Shown here one piece after another: positions 1 to 5,188 of a stretch of 5,188 bases of DNA (its first letter is position 1; every line of letters begins with the position of its first letter). The notes beneath the pieces were generated by a model that was not told the origin of the DNA, made no database searches, and saw only the letters and a list, made by a program, of their open reading frames with translations. Source of the stretch: Gammaproteobacteria bacterium (GTDB lineage Bacteria; Pseudomonadota; Gammaproteobacteria; Pseudomonadales; Azotimanducaceae_A); NCBI GenBank assembly GCA_028819775.1, contig JAPPKV010000402.1, positions 1 through 5,188 on the forward strand, given 5' to 3'. Position numbers and translations under genes: made by a program.

Positions 1-179
1 GGCGTGTCGGCGGCGAACTGCGTCGCGGCCATGCTGACGCCCGCCTTCCAGCCGCGCACCTCCCTCCCGGCGAGATAGTATTCGTCGAGACCGCGCGATG
101 CTCGCCGCCGGGCGCGCAGCCCGAGCGTCACCGATCCGGCGACGAAGGCGATCAAGATCACGAAGTCCCAATGGGACAT
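1..179 (-). CDS. Sodium:solute symporter family protein, N-terminal fragment
   Basis: Partial gene: the ATG lies at 177-179 on the minus strand and the reading frame continues past base 1, giving about 59 residues. The visible protein starts MSHWDFVILIAFVAGSVTLG, a first membrane helix (about residues 4-21). A basic loop follows, then the segment DEYYLAGREVRGWKAGVSMA and AATQFAADTP. The 'EYYLAGR...GW..G.S..AT.F.ADTP' pattern is typical of the start of SSS-family (SLC5-like) secondary transporters, which couple sodium entry to uptake of sugars, amino acids, organic acids or other solutes across the inner membrane. The substrate cannot be told from this fragment. An AGGGA ribosome-binding site (complement of 187-191) sits 7 bases before the ATG, which supports this start. 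The gene diverges from the SPOR gene. Family assignment is fairly secure; anything finer would be a guess. Confidence 0.8.
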   Translation of the reverse strand, partial: MSHWDFVILIAFVAGSVTLGLRARRRASRGLDEYYLAGREVRGWKAGVSMAATQFAADT

Positions 180-279
180 TGGCAATTCCCTGCACGTTTC
201 GGTTCGCTACCGGTCGTGCTGACTCAAGCCTTGCTTGTCCTGCAGTTTCACGCATCGCAGGATCCCTGGGAAGTTGAAG

Positions 280-305
280 AACGCCTCTAGCGCCTCTTTG
301 GCGTT
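280..305. repeat. Inverted repeat AACGCC-N14-GGCGTT with internal direct repeat
   Basis: AACGCC (280-285) and GGCGTT (300-305) are perfect inverted arms 14 bases apart. The 7-mer CGCCTCT also occurs twice in direct orientation (282-288 and 291-297). The right arm overlaps the -35 hexamer of the candidate SPOR-gene promoter. This would suit an operator, but the arms are short and could be chance in GC-rich DNA. Confidence 0.3.
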
Positions 306-327
306 TGAATCGAGCGCGGAGTATGAT
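298..327 (+). promoter_or_regulatory. Candidate sigma70 promoter of the SPOR gene
   Basis: TTGGCG (298-303) and TATGAT (322-327) are separated by 18 bases. The -10 box matches the TATAAT consensus at 5 of 6 positions; the -35 box matches at 4 of 6. The start of transcription would fall near 334-335, about 27 bases before the ATG at 362. This favours the 362 start over the TTG at 305 and the ATG at 323, both of which lie upstream of the predicted transcript start. The prediction is by eye and has not been tested. Confidence 0.45.
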
Positions 328-361
328 CGCAGTACTTGGCAGACATGGATGTGATGCCGAT

Positions 362-916
362 ATGCCAGCAGCGAATCGAAGACCACGGAGCAGGTCCGGC
401 AATCGCCGGTCGCGTCGAGGCGGCGGTTTCTCCTTCAGTTCCTTTATGGGCGGCGTGGTGCTCGGCGGGGCCGTTGTGCTCGCCATCAGCTACCAGACCG
501 GAACGCCGTCATCGGGCGGCGCAAGCCCCGATGCGGCGCCGGTCGAGGAGCACGTTGCGACGAACATCGACTGGGAGTTCATCGACAGGCTACCCAACAC
601 CGAGGTCAAGACCGGTGTCGAGCCCGCCGAACAACCCCCTGTCGCCGAATCGGGACCCAGGGAATACGTTCTGCACGCCCCGCAGTTCCTTCGCGAGGAA
701 GATGCCCAAGTCATGCAGGCGGAACTGATGCTCGACGGGATGCCGGCCAGCCTCCAGACGAGTCCACGGGACTTGGGCGGGGCCTGGTACCGGGTACTGG
801 TTGGACCGTACTCCACCGAACCCGACGCGCAAAAGGCGTTGGATCATCTTCGAGAACGCGACATCCCCGCGCAGATCCTCGCCCGCCCCCTGTCGGTGGC
901 AGCGCCCGCCACCTAG
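362..916 (+). CDS. SPOR-domain inner-membrane protein, FtsN-like
   Basis: 184 residues from the ATG at 362. It has a short, strongly basic cytoplasmic N-terminus (about residues 5-19, rich in Arg), then one membrane helix (about 27-44, from FMGGVVLGGAVVL). A Pro/Ala/Ser-rich periplasmic linker follows and includes IDWEFIDRLPNTEV (69-82), resembling the 'FDFYxLLPexEV' motif common just after the membrane span in gammaproteobacterial FtsN-like proteins. The C-terminal SPOR domain covers about 100-177, with the typical YRVLVGPY strand at 143-150. SPOR domains bind denuded glycan strands of septal peptidoglycan, so a role in cell division or wall remodelling is likely. An SPOR/FtsN-like gene often lies directly upstream of hslVU in this class. 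The start is uncertain: the frame is open back to TTG 305 and ATG 323. I prefer 362 because of the promoter position and because the basic tail then begins the protein; its ribosome-binding site (GGA near 347) is weak. Whether it replaces true FtsN or is an extra SPOR protein cannot be decided here. Confidence 0.8.
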   Translation: MPAANRRPRSRSGNRRSRRGGGFSFSSFMGGVVLGGAVVLAISYQTGTPSSGGASPDAAPVEEHVATNIDWEFIDRLPNTEVKTGVEPAEQPPVAESGPREYVLHAPQFLREEDAQVMQAELMLDGMPASLQTSPRDLGGAWYRVLVGPYSTEPDAQKALDHLRERDIPAQILARPLSVAAPAT

Positions 917-923
917 AAGGCTT

Positions 924-994
924 GGCGGCTCTGCCGCCCCAGCGGCAGCCCGTCGTGAGCGACGGGCCGACCGGTCTCCCCAAGGCGGCTTGGG
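924..994. terminator. Cluster of stem-loops between convergent genes, possible bidirectional termination region
   Basis: Just after the SPOR stop codon there are four perfect short stem-loops in 71 bases. They are GGCGGC-TCT-GCCGCC (924-938), CTGCCGC-CCCA-GCGGCAG (931-948, mutually exclusive with the first), an 8-bp stem with a TGAG loop (948-967), and CCCAAG-GCGG-CTTGGG (979-994). An 8-base palindrome, CGCTAGCG, follows at 1002-1009. The region lies between convergent genes, where a shared terminator is expected. No T-run follows any stem on either strand, so a classical intrinsic terminator is not supported. Rho-dependent termination or protection of mRNA 3' ends is equally possible. Confidence 0.4.
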
Positions 995-1053
995 AACGGC
1001 GCGCTAGCGTCGACGGGTGCTAACGCCAGAACGAGACCGCGTCGATCGACCCC

Positions 1054-2046
1054 TTACAGCTTGACGCCCACCGCCACGGCGTAGCTGGAATCCGTCTTGC
1101 GCCGACCGGCCGGCGGCGAGGTTTCGTGCTGCAGGTCGACGCGCAATGCGGCAAGCCAGCGGCTGTTCACGTGGAACCGGATGCCGGTATCCGAGTCCCA
1201 GACCGAGCTGGGTTCTTCGTCGAGTATGTGCAGCAGTTGGTTGTTGTGGAACAACTCCAGGCGATCGGCGACGAGCCAACGGTTGAACTGCAGCCCCCAC
1301 CGCACCGCCGGGTTGTTGTCGGACTCATTCGGCCCACCACCGTCTGCCAGCGGACCCAGCCGGACTTCCTCGAACACCCGGCTGACTCCGGCGTCCGTGC
1401 GTAGTGCCCCGCGATCCGACTCCCAGAAGGTGTGACCCACACCGGCTCCGGTGGTGGCCCGCTGGTCGATGTCCTTGATCGGATCCTGGAAGTACTCGAA
1501 GTTCGCGACGGCGTACCAGGTATCGCGGTACTTCCAGCGCAGGTTGTAGTCGACATCGAGGTGATCCTTGGTCGTGGTCGTTACGAGGTCCGAGCTCCGC
1601 GCGTCCACTTGTGCCCGGGCCTTGTGCACCACCACGCCGAGTACGTTGTCGAAACGCGCTCCGTGTCGCTCGACGCCGGCAACGAAGTTGAGGTCGGCGG
1701 CCCGGGTATTGCCGGTCGCCACCGCCACACCCAGATCGGCACGGGCTCGCCAGCGGCCACCGGTCGGATCCACAGACGTCGTGCCGGTGTTGGTTTCTTC
1801 AACGGCGTCCCCTCCCTGAGGATGCGGCGCATCCGTTTCTTCCACGCGTTCGACCCGCGTTCGTGGCACGGTCACAACCCCGACCTCGGGCACATTGATG
1901 GCGACAACGTCCGCGCCGACGTCAACGAGGTCGCCCGTCAAACGGTCGCCGTTCGTGAAGTGCACGACATCTGCGACGCCGGGCGACGTCGACAGCAGGG
2001 CAACCATGGCAATTGCCGGCAAAGAGAAAGAGGATTTGCGGTGCAT
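1054..2046 (-). CDS. DUF481 family protein, secreted, probable outer-membrane beta-barrel
   Basis: 330 residues, complete. The N-terminus is a Sec signal peptide: MHRK, then a hydrophobic core (about 7-19), with likely cleavage after SPGVA (residue 25). Residues 26-68 form a small beta-rich domain, DVVHFTNGDRLTGDLVDV and onward, of the 'nGDrltG' type often placed before DUF481. A polar linker (about 69-98) leads to the DUF481 domain (about 99-330). That domain begins with WRARADLGVAVATGNT and consists of alternating polar and hydrophobic strands rich in aromatic residues, such as WKYRDTWYAVANFEYF. This suggests a YdiY-like porin-sized barrel. The family has no settled biochemical function. 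The last residue is Leu rather than the usual Phe or Trp of outer-membrane proteins. The start is well supported by a perfect AAGGAGGT. The gene is convergent with the SPOR gene and divergent from hslV, so it is transcribed on its own. Confidence 0.85.
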   Translation of the reverse strand: MHRKSSFSLPAIAMVALLSTSPGVADVVHFTNGDRLTGDLVDVGADVVAINVPEVGVVTVPRTRVERVEETDAPHPQGGDAVEETNTGTTSVDPTGGRWRARADLGVAVATGNTRAADLNFVAGVERHGARFDNVLGVVVHKARAQVDARSSDLVTTTTKDHLDVDYNLRWKYRDTWYAVANFEYFQDPIKDIDQRATTGAGVGHTFWESDRGALRTDAGVSRVFEEVRLGPLADGGGPNESDNNPAVRWGLQFNRWLVADRLELFHNNQLLHILDEEPSSVWDSDTGIRFHVNSRWLAALRVDLQHETSPPAGRRKTDSSYAVAVGVKL

Positions 2047-2055
2047 GGACTTCGC

Positions 2056-2063
2056 ACCTCCTT
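2056..2063 (-). promoter_or_regulatory. Perfect Shine-Dalgarno AAGGAGGT for the DUF481 gene
   Basis: The minus strand reads AAGGAGGT at 2063-2056, 9 bases before the ATG at 2046-2044. This is full complementarity to the 16S rRNA tail and fixes the DUF481 start. It is much stronger than the sites before the other genes in the window, suggesting efficient translation of this protein. Confidence 0.85.
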
Positions 2064-2078
2064 GTTGTCCAGCGTTGG

Positions 2079-2107
2079 ACTTTAGCCGCTACGCTGGCCA
2101 GCGTCAT
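2079..2107 (-). promoter_or_regulatory. Candidate promoter of the DUF481 gene
   Basis: On the minus strand ATGACG (2107-2102) and TAAAGT (2084-2079) are 17 bases apart, each matching the sigma70 consensus at 4 of 6 positions. Transcription would start near 2072, leaving about 25 bases of leader with the perfect ribosome-binding site. The spacer contains most of the palindrome at 2091-2104. This is a weak match, proposed mainly from spacing and position. Confidence 0.3.
2091..2104. repeat. 14-base perfect palindrome with neighbouring half-sites, possible operator
   Basis: ACGCTGGCCAGCGT is a perfect 14-base palindrome lying between the candidate -35 and -10 boxes of the DUF481 gene. Further copies of its half-site lie at 2069-2074 (CCAGCG) and 2120-2125 (CGCTGG, within ACGCTGGG). 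Four half-sites in under 60 bases, centred on a promoter spacer, would fit repressor binding. No specific regulator is recognised. The rest of this divergent region holds an ACGGGC/GCCCGT inverted repeat (2157-2162 and 2179-2184). Confidence 0.35.
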
Positions 2108-2220
2108 GCCCAAACGCCGACGCTGGGCACCCGACTGACGTTTGCATTGCCTCAGCACGGGCGACGGCGCCCTTCCGGGCCCGTTAGGTTCGTCGTTCGA
2201 GCTTGTCGTGCCAGGCAATG

Positions 2221-2250
2221 GTTGAATTTCGTCCGGGCACTCCCCACTAT
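2221..2250 (+). promoter_or_regulatory. Candidate heat-shock (sigma32-like) promoter of hslVU
   Basis: GTTGAAT (2221-2227) and CCCCACTAT (2242-2250) are separated by 14 bases. The sigma32 consensus is about CTTGAAA, 12 to 15 bases, then CCCCATnTA, so TTGAA, the spacing and CCCCA all agree; the following T is replaced by C. Transcription would begin near 2257, about 23 bases before the hslV GTG. In E. coli hslVU is a sigma32 heat-shock operon, so position and sequence agree with known biology. As a sigma70 promoter, TTGAAT with CACTAT at 17 bases would be poorer. Confidence 0.5.
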
Positions 2251-2279
2251 CCGGTTCCCGCTCAAGTGACCCAAACCCC

Positions 2280-2813
2280 GTGGACCAGTTCAACGGAACG
2301 ACCATCGTCTCTGTCCGTCGCGGCCCCGATGTCGTGCTCGGCGGCGACGGGCAGATCTCGATGGGCAATACCATCGTGAAGAGCAACGCGGTCAAGGTCC
2401 GCCGGTTGCGGGATCACTCCGTGCTTGCGGGTTTCGCGGGCGGGACGGCCGATGCCTTCACGCTCTTCGAACGATTCGAGGGGGCGCTCGACAAGTACCA
2501 CGGCAACCTCACCCGGGCGGCCGTCGAACTCGCCAAGGACTGGCGCTCGGATCGCGTGCTGCGCCGTCTGGAGGCGCTGCTGGCGGTCGCCGGCCGCGAC
2601 AGCTCGCTCATCGTCACCGGCAACGGCGATGTCATCGAACCCGAGGGCGGGCTCATCGCCATTGGCTCCGGTGGCCCCTTCGCGCAGGCCGCCGCCCGCG
2701 CAATGCTCAACGAGACGGAGCTGTCGGCACAGCAGATCGTCGCCAAGAGCCTCGAGATCGCCGCGGAAATCTGCATCTACACCAACCGACACACGACCAT
2801 CGAAACACTATGA
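2280..2813 (+). CDS. hslV: ATP-dependent protease peptidase subunit HslV (ClpQ)
   Basis: 177 residues. HslV is the Ntn-hydrolase protease that forms a double hexamer capped by HslU and degrades unfolded or specific regulatory proteins in the cytoplasm. The GTG start gives MDQFNG before TTIVSVRRG, so the catalytic threonine is Thr7 and a 6-residue propeptide must be removed. No other in-frame start lies close upstream. The active-site set is complete when aligned from memory to the mature E. coli enzyme: Thr7 (mature 1), Asp23 in GGDGQ (17), Lys39 (33) and Ser130 in AIGSGGP (124). Other family blocks are [17 protein letters not shown] (51-67), [10 protein letters not shown] (83-92) and ICIYTN (164-169). 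The C-terminus ends TIETL, a few residues shorter than in E. coli. No clear Shine-Dalgarno is seen before the GTG. The stop codon overlaps the hslU start. Confidence 0.97.
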   Translation: MDQFNGTTIVSVRRGPDVVLGGDGQISMGNTIVKSNAVKVRRLRDHSVLAGFAGGTADAFTLFERFEGALDKYHGNLTRAAVELAKDWRSDRVLRRLEALLAVAGRDSSLIVTGNGDVIEPEGGLIAIGSGGPFAQAAARAMLNETELSAQQIVAKSLEIAAEICIYTNRHTTIETL

Positions 2814-4222
2814 CCCTGATGACCCCGCGCGAGATCGTGCACGAACTCGACAAGCACATCATCGGCCAGGACCAGGCCAAGCGCGCCGTCGCCATTGCAC
2901 TGCGCAACCGCTGGCGGCGAATGCAACTCGACGACGAACTCCGCGAGGAGGTCACGCCAAAGAACATCCTCATGATCGGCCCCACGGGCGTCGGCAAGAC
3001 CGAAATCGCCCGGCGCCTTGCGAAGCTCGCCAACGCACCGTTCATCAAGGTCGAGGCGACGAAGTTCACCGAGGTGGGCTACGTCGGACGCGATGTCGAG
3101 TCCATTGTCCGCGACCTAACGGACGTCGCGGTCAAGATGCTGCGGGAACAGGCCATGGACCGGGTCCAGCCACGGGCGGAGGATGCAGCGGAGGACCGCA
3201 TACTCGACGCCCTGCTGCCAGAGCCGCGCGGCGTTCCGGAGGCCGCCACGCCAAACCAGCCGATGCGGGAAATCGCCGAGGAGTTGGCCCGAGGGGCCGA
3301 CGTGGCGATGGAACCGCACGGCGGGCCCGAAACGGAAGTCCCCCGCGGCAACTCCTCCACCCGGCAGATGTTCCGCCAGCGACTACGCAACGGCGAACTC
3401 GACGACAAGGAGGTCACCATCGAGATCGACCACGCCGCCATCGGCGTGGAGATCATGGCGCCACCCGGAATGGAAGAATTCACGGGACACCTACAGAGCA
3501 TGTTCTCGAACATGCAGCAGAAGAAACGCCAAATGCGGCTGAAGATCCGCGACGCCATGCGACGCCTCTGCGAAGAAGAGGCGATGAAGCTCGTCAACGA
3601 GGACGAATTGAAGACCCAGGCCATCGACGCGGTGGAGCAGACCGGCATCATTTTCCTCGACGAGCTCGACAAGGTCGCCAAGCGTAGCGAAGGCGTCGGC
3701 GCCGACGTCTCCCGGGAAGGCGTGCAGCGCGACCTGCTGCCCCTCATCGAAGGATCCACGGTCAACACCAAGTACGGCATGGTGCGCTCGGACCACATTT
3801 TGTTCATCGCCTCGGGGGCGTTCCACTTCGCCAAGCCGTCGGATCTGATCCCGGAGTTGCAGGGCCGCCTGCCTATCCGGGTGGAACTCGCGGCGCTGAC
3901 GGCGGAAGATTTCCGCCGCATCCTGTCAGAGCCGGACGCCTCGCTCACCGAGCAGTACAAGGCGCTGCTCGAAACGGAGGGCGTGACCATCGAGTTCGAG
4001 GACGAGGCCCTGGTACGCATCGCCGAGATCGCCTGCGAGGTCAACGAGCACACCGAGAACATCGGTGCGCGACGCCTGCACACGGTGATGGAACGGCTGC
4101 TAGACGAGGTCTCCTTCGAGGCCGGGGACGGCAAGGGCTCAACGGTGATCGACGCCGCCTACGTGGACGGCCACCTAGCCGACATCGCCCGCGACCAGGA
4201 TCTGTCCCGCTACATCCTGTGA
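2810..4222 (+). CDS. hslU: ATP-dependent protease ATPase subunit HslU (ClpY)
   Basis: 470 residues. HslU is the AAA+ hexamer that unfolds substrates and threads them into HslV. All expected motifs are present: [16 protein letters not shown] (5-20), Walker A GPTGVGKT (57-64), pore loop GYVG (90-93), Walker B IIFLDELD (280-287), sensor 1 region LFIASGAF (331-338), arginine-finger region ELQGRLPIR (349-357) and sensor 2 GARRLHTV (419-426). The C-terminal tail ends LSRYIL, the segment that docks into HslV. The I domain lies at about 110-245. Its linker (about 138-184) is some 47 residues, against about 18 in E. coli HslU (443 residues in all), so the protein is longer than usual there. The reading frame is uninterrupted. 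The ATG at 2810 overlaps the hslV stop (ATGA), implying translational coupling; a second ATG at 2819 is a possible alternative start (MTPREIV). Confidence 0.98.
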   Translation: MTLMTPREIVHELDKHIIGQDQAKRAVAIALRNRWRRMQLDDELREEVTPKNILMIGPTGVGKTEIARRLAKLANAPFIKVEATKFTEVGYVGRDVESIVRDLTDVAVKMLREQAMDRVQPRAEDAAEDRILDALLPEPRGVPEAATPNQPMREIAEELARGADVAMEPHGGPETEVPRGNSSTRQMFRQRLRNGELDDKEVTIEIDHAAIGVEIMAPPGMEEFTGHLQSMFSNMQQKKRQMRLKIRDAMRRLCEEEAMKLVNEDELKTQAIDAVEQTGIIFLDELDKVAKRSEGVGADVSREGVQRDLLPLIEGSTVNTKYGMVRSDHILFIASGAFHFAKPSDLIPELQGRLPIRVELAALTAEDFRRILSEPDASLTEQYKALLETEGVTIEFEDEALVRIAEIACEVNEHTENIGARRLHTVMERLLDEVSFEAGDGKGSTVIDAAYVDGHLADIARDQDLSRYIL

Positions 4223-4602
4223 ACCCCACCGGAATCACCTACCACAAGACCTCCAAAACCCTGGAGCTGACCTACGCGGGCCGGCCATCCGCGACCGTGC
4301 CCGCCGAACTGTTGCGCGTCTACTCGCCATCCGCGGAAGTACGCGGTCACAGCGACGCCGAGCGGGTACTCCAGACGGGCAAAAAACACGTCGGCATAGA
4401 CCGCATCGAAGCCGTCGGCAACTACGCGATCCGCATCGTGTTCGACGACGGCCACGACACGGGGATATATTCCTGGAGCTTTCTGCGCGACCTCGCCGAC
4501 AACGAAGCGGATTACTGGCAACGGTATCTCGACGAACTCGAGGAGAAAAACGCGTCGAGGCTGCCCGCGATCCCGGTGGGCCAGTGGACGCCGCGCGGTT
4601 AA
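4219..4602 (+). CDS. DUF971 domain protein (gamma-butyrobetaine hydroxylase-like N-terminal domain)
   Basis: 127 residues. It is a single small domain of the DUF971/GBBH-like N-terminal family, a fold also found at the front of gamma-butyrobetaine hydroxylases. The signature is clear: a 'L.i.y..g....[17 protein letters not shown]' type block (about 16-44, with [16 protein letters not shown] at 29-44), [19 protein letters not shown] (55-73), and [17 protein letters not shown] (76-92). A helical tail follows with [11 protein letters not shown] (99-109). There is no signal peptide or membrane span, so it should be cytoplasmic. Stand-alone members sit after hslVU in many gammaproteobacteria, but no function in the protease has been shown to my knowledge. 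The GTG start overlaps the hslU stop (GTGA), which fixes the start and implies coupled translation. Family identification is firm; biological role is unknown. Confidence 0.9.
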   Translation: MNPTGITYHKTSKTLELTYAGRPSATVPAELLRVYSPSAEVRGHSDAERVLQTGKKHVGIDRIEAVGNYAIRIVFDDGHDTGIYSWSFLRDLADNEADYWQRYLDELEEKNASRLPAIPVGQWTPRG

Positions 4603-4655
4603 CACGGCCCGGACGGGCGCACGCTCCTCCGGACACCGGATTCGCCGACGGCAGG

Positions 4656-4661
4656 TAAACT
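4656..4661 (+). promoter_or_regulatory. Possible -10 box upstream of ubiE
   Basis: TAAACT in the context GGTAAACTAGC matches the -10 consensus at 4 of 6 positions and lies 61 bases before the ubiE ATG. It stands out as an A-rich patch in a GC-rich gap. No convincing -35 lies 16-18 bases upstream; CGGACA (4630-4635) is 20 bases away. ubiE may instead be read through from the hslVU operon. Confidence 0.25.
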
Positions 4662-4692
4662 AGCGAAACCACCTCGGACGGAGAGGCGCGGC

Positions 4693-4717
4693 GGGCGACC
4701 ACAAGGGTCGCCCCTAC
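4693..4717. repeat. REP-like hairpin repeat directly before ubiE
   Basis: GGGCGACC (4693-4700) and GGTCGCCC (4706-4713) form a perfect 8-bp stem with an ACAAG loop, followed by CTAC. From memory, hairpins of this form (GGGCGacc...ggTCGCCCCTAC) occur as dispersed intergenic repeats in many bacterial genomes. Only one copy is in this window, so its repetitive nature cannot be shown here. It ends 5 bases before the ubiE start codon, an unusual place for such an element. Confidence 0.55.
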
Positions 4718-4722
4718 GAACC

Positions 4723-5188
4723 ATGGACAAGACGGTCGATTTCGGGGCCGAGCGGGTTACACCTGCGGAGAAAACGCGCCGCGTCGGCGGCGTGTTCGAC
4801 GCCGTCGTGGATCGCTACGACGCCATGAACGACATCATGTCCCTAGGCACGCACCGGCTGTTCAAACGGGTGGCTGTGGAAATGGCGCGTCTGCGCCCCG
4901 GACAGCTTATCCTCGACCTTGCCGGCGGGACCGGCGACATGACGGCCTTGACGGCCCCGATGCTCGGCGAACGGGGCCGAGTCGTGCTCGCCGACATCAA
5001 CGGCGCGATGCTCGCTAGGGGACGCGACCGTTTGCTCGACGAAGGGGTCGCGAACTTCGCGGCGGTTCAAGCCCGGGCCGAGTCGCTGCCGTTTCCGAAC
5101 GACTGTTTCGACGCTGTAGTCGTTGCTTTCGGCGTGCGCAACTTCACCGACAAGGAAGCGGGCTTGAGGGAAATGCACCGGATCCTGC
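4723..5188 (+). CDS. ubiE: Ubiquinone/menaquinone biosynthesis C-methyltransferase UbiE, N-terminal part
   Basis: Partial: about 155 residues are visible and the frame continues off the right edge (E. coli UbiE is about 251). UbiE transfers a methyl group from S-adenosylmethionine to carbon of the benzoquinol ring in ubiquinone synthesis and to demethylmenaquinol in menaquinone synthesis. Visible motifs are VFDAVVDRYDAMNDIMSLG (24-42), the SAM-binding motif I LDLAGGTGD (64-72), the acidic ribose-binding region VLADIN (88-93), and AESLPFPNDCFD (119-130). The family segment FGVRNFTDKEAGLREMHRIL (136-155) ends the visible part. The ATG at 4723 places the conserved core at the usual distance from the start. 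No good Shine-Dalgarno lies at normal spacing; the purine-rich GGAGAGG (4680-4686) is 36 bases upstream, separated from the ATG by the hairpin repeat. ubiE commonly follows DUF971 genes in related genomes, usually with ubiJ and ubiB downstream. Confidence 0.96.
   Translation, partial: MDKTVDFGAERVTPAEKTRRVGGVFDAVVDRYDAMNDIMSLGTHRLFKRVAVEMARLRPGQLILDLAGGTGDMTALTAPMLGERGRVVLADINGAMLARGRDRLLDEGVANFAAVQARAESLPFPNDCFDAVVVAFGVRNFTDKEAGLREMHRIL

Noticed and set aside
225..237. CAAGC-CTT-GCTTG inverted repeat between the symporter and SPOR genes
   Set aside because: Only 5-bp arms, no alignment with a promoter on either strand; likely chance.
1432..2085. 217-codon plus-strand frame opposite the DUF481 gene
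   Set aside because: The minus-strand protein has a signal peptide, a family match and a perfect ribosome-binding site; the plus-strand frame has none of these.
3498..3515. Inverted repeat GCATGTTC-TC-GAACATGC inside hslU, resembling a repressor site
   Set aside because: It encodes part of the SMFSNMQ segment, which resembles the E. coli HslU sequence at this point, and lies deep in a gene; coincidence is the simpler explanation.
2425..3687. 420-codon plus-strand open frame crossing the hslV/hslU junction in another frame
   Set aside because: Arg/Pro/Ala-rich low-complexity translation overlapping two certain genes; a frame shadow.
3079..4134. Long antisense open frame (351 codons) on the minus strand of hslU
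   Set aside because: Ser/Arg-rich translation with no recognisable domain, lying exactly opposite a highly conserved gene; typical of GC-rich coding DNA.
4607..4640. Short hairpins after the DUF971 stop (GCCC-GGAC-GGGC and TCCGG-ACA-CCGGA) as a terminator
   Set aside because: Stems of only 4-5 bp and no T-run; not enough to call a terminator.
4235..4702. 155-codon minus-strand frame opposite the DUF971 gene
   Set aside because: Arg-rich shadow of a recognised family gene whose start is fixed by overlap with the hslU stop.

Overview
The window looks like a chromosomal housekeeping segment of a GC-rich gammaproteobacterium. The evidence is the gene order (FtsN-like SPOR protein, hslV, hslU, a DUF971 gene, ubiE) and the close match of HslU, HslV and UbiE to gammaproteobacterial sequences as I remember them. 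There are no phage, transposase, CRISPR or RNA genes. Nothing here looks like a new defence or biosynthetic system; the points of interest are in domain architecture and intergenic DNA.

Layout. Bases 1-179 (minus) hold the first 59 or so codons of a sodium:solute symporter running off the left edge. It diverges from a small inner-membrane SPOR-domain protein at 362-916 (plus), which has a plausible sigma70 promoter just upstream. Bases 917-1053 separate this gene from a convergent one and hold a tight run of perfect stem-loops. Bases 1054-2046 (minus) encode a secreted DUF481 protein, probably an outer-membrane beta-barrel, with a perfect Shine-Dalgarno sequence. The 233-base divergent region 2047-2279 holds candidate promoters for DUF481 and for hslV; the hslV one resembles a heat-shock sigma32 promoter.

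Bases 2280-4602 (plus) form a tightly coupled hslV-hslU-DUF971 operon. Both junctions are 4-base start/stop overlaps (ATGA, then GTGA). HslV is the threonine protease and HslU the AAA+ unfoldase of one ATP-dependent protease; the DUF971 protein has no established role in it. After a 120-base gap with a REP-like hairpin repeat, ubiE (ubiquinone/menaquinone C-methyltransferase) starts at 4723 and runs off the right edge.

Unusual points are: an HslU I-domain linker roughly 29 residues longer than in E. coli, a short N-terminal propeptide on HslV, a DUF481 gene inserted in opposite orientation between the SPOR gene and hslVU, and the hairpin repeat directly before the ubiE start codon.
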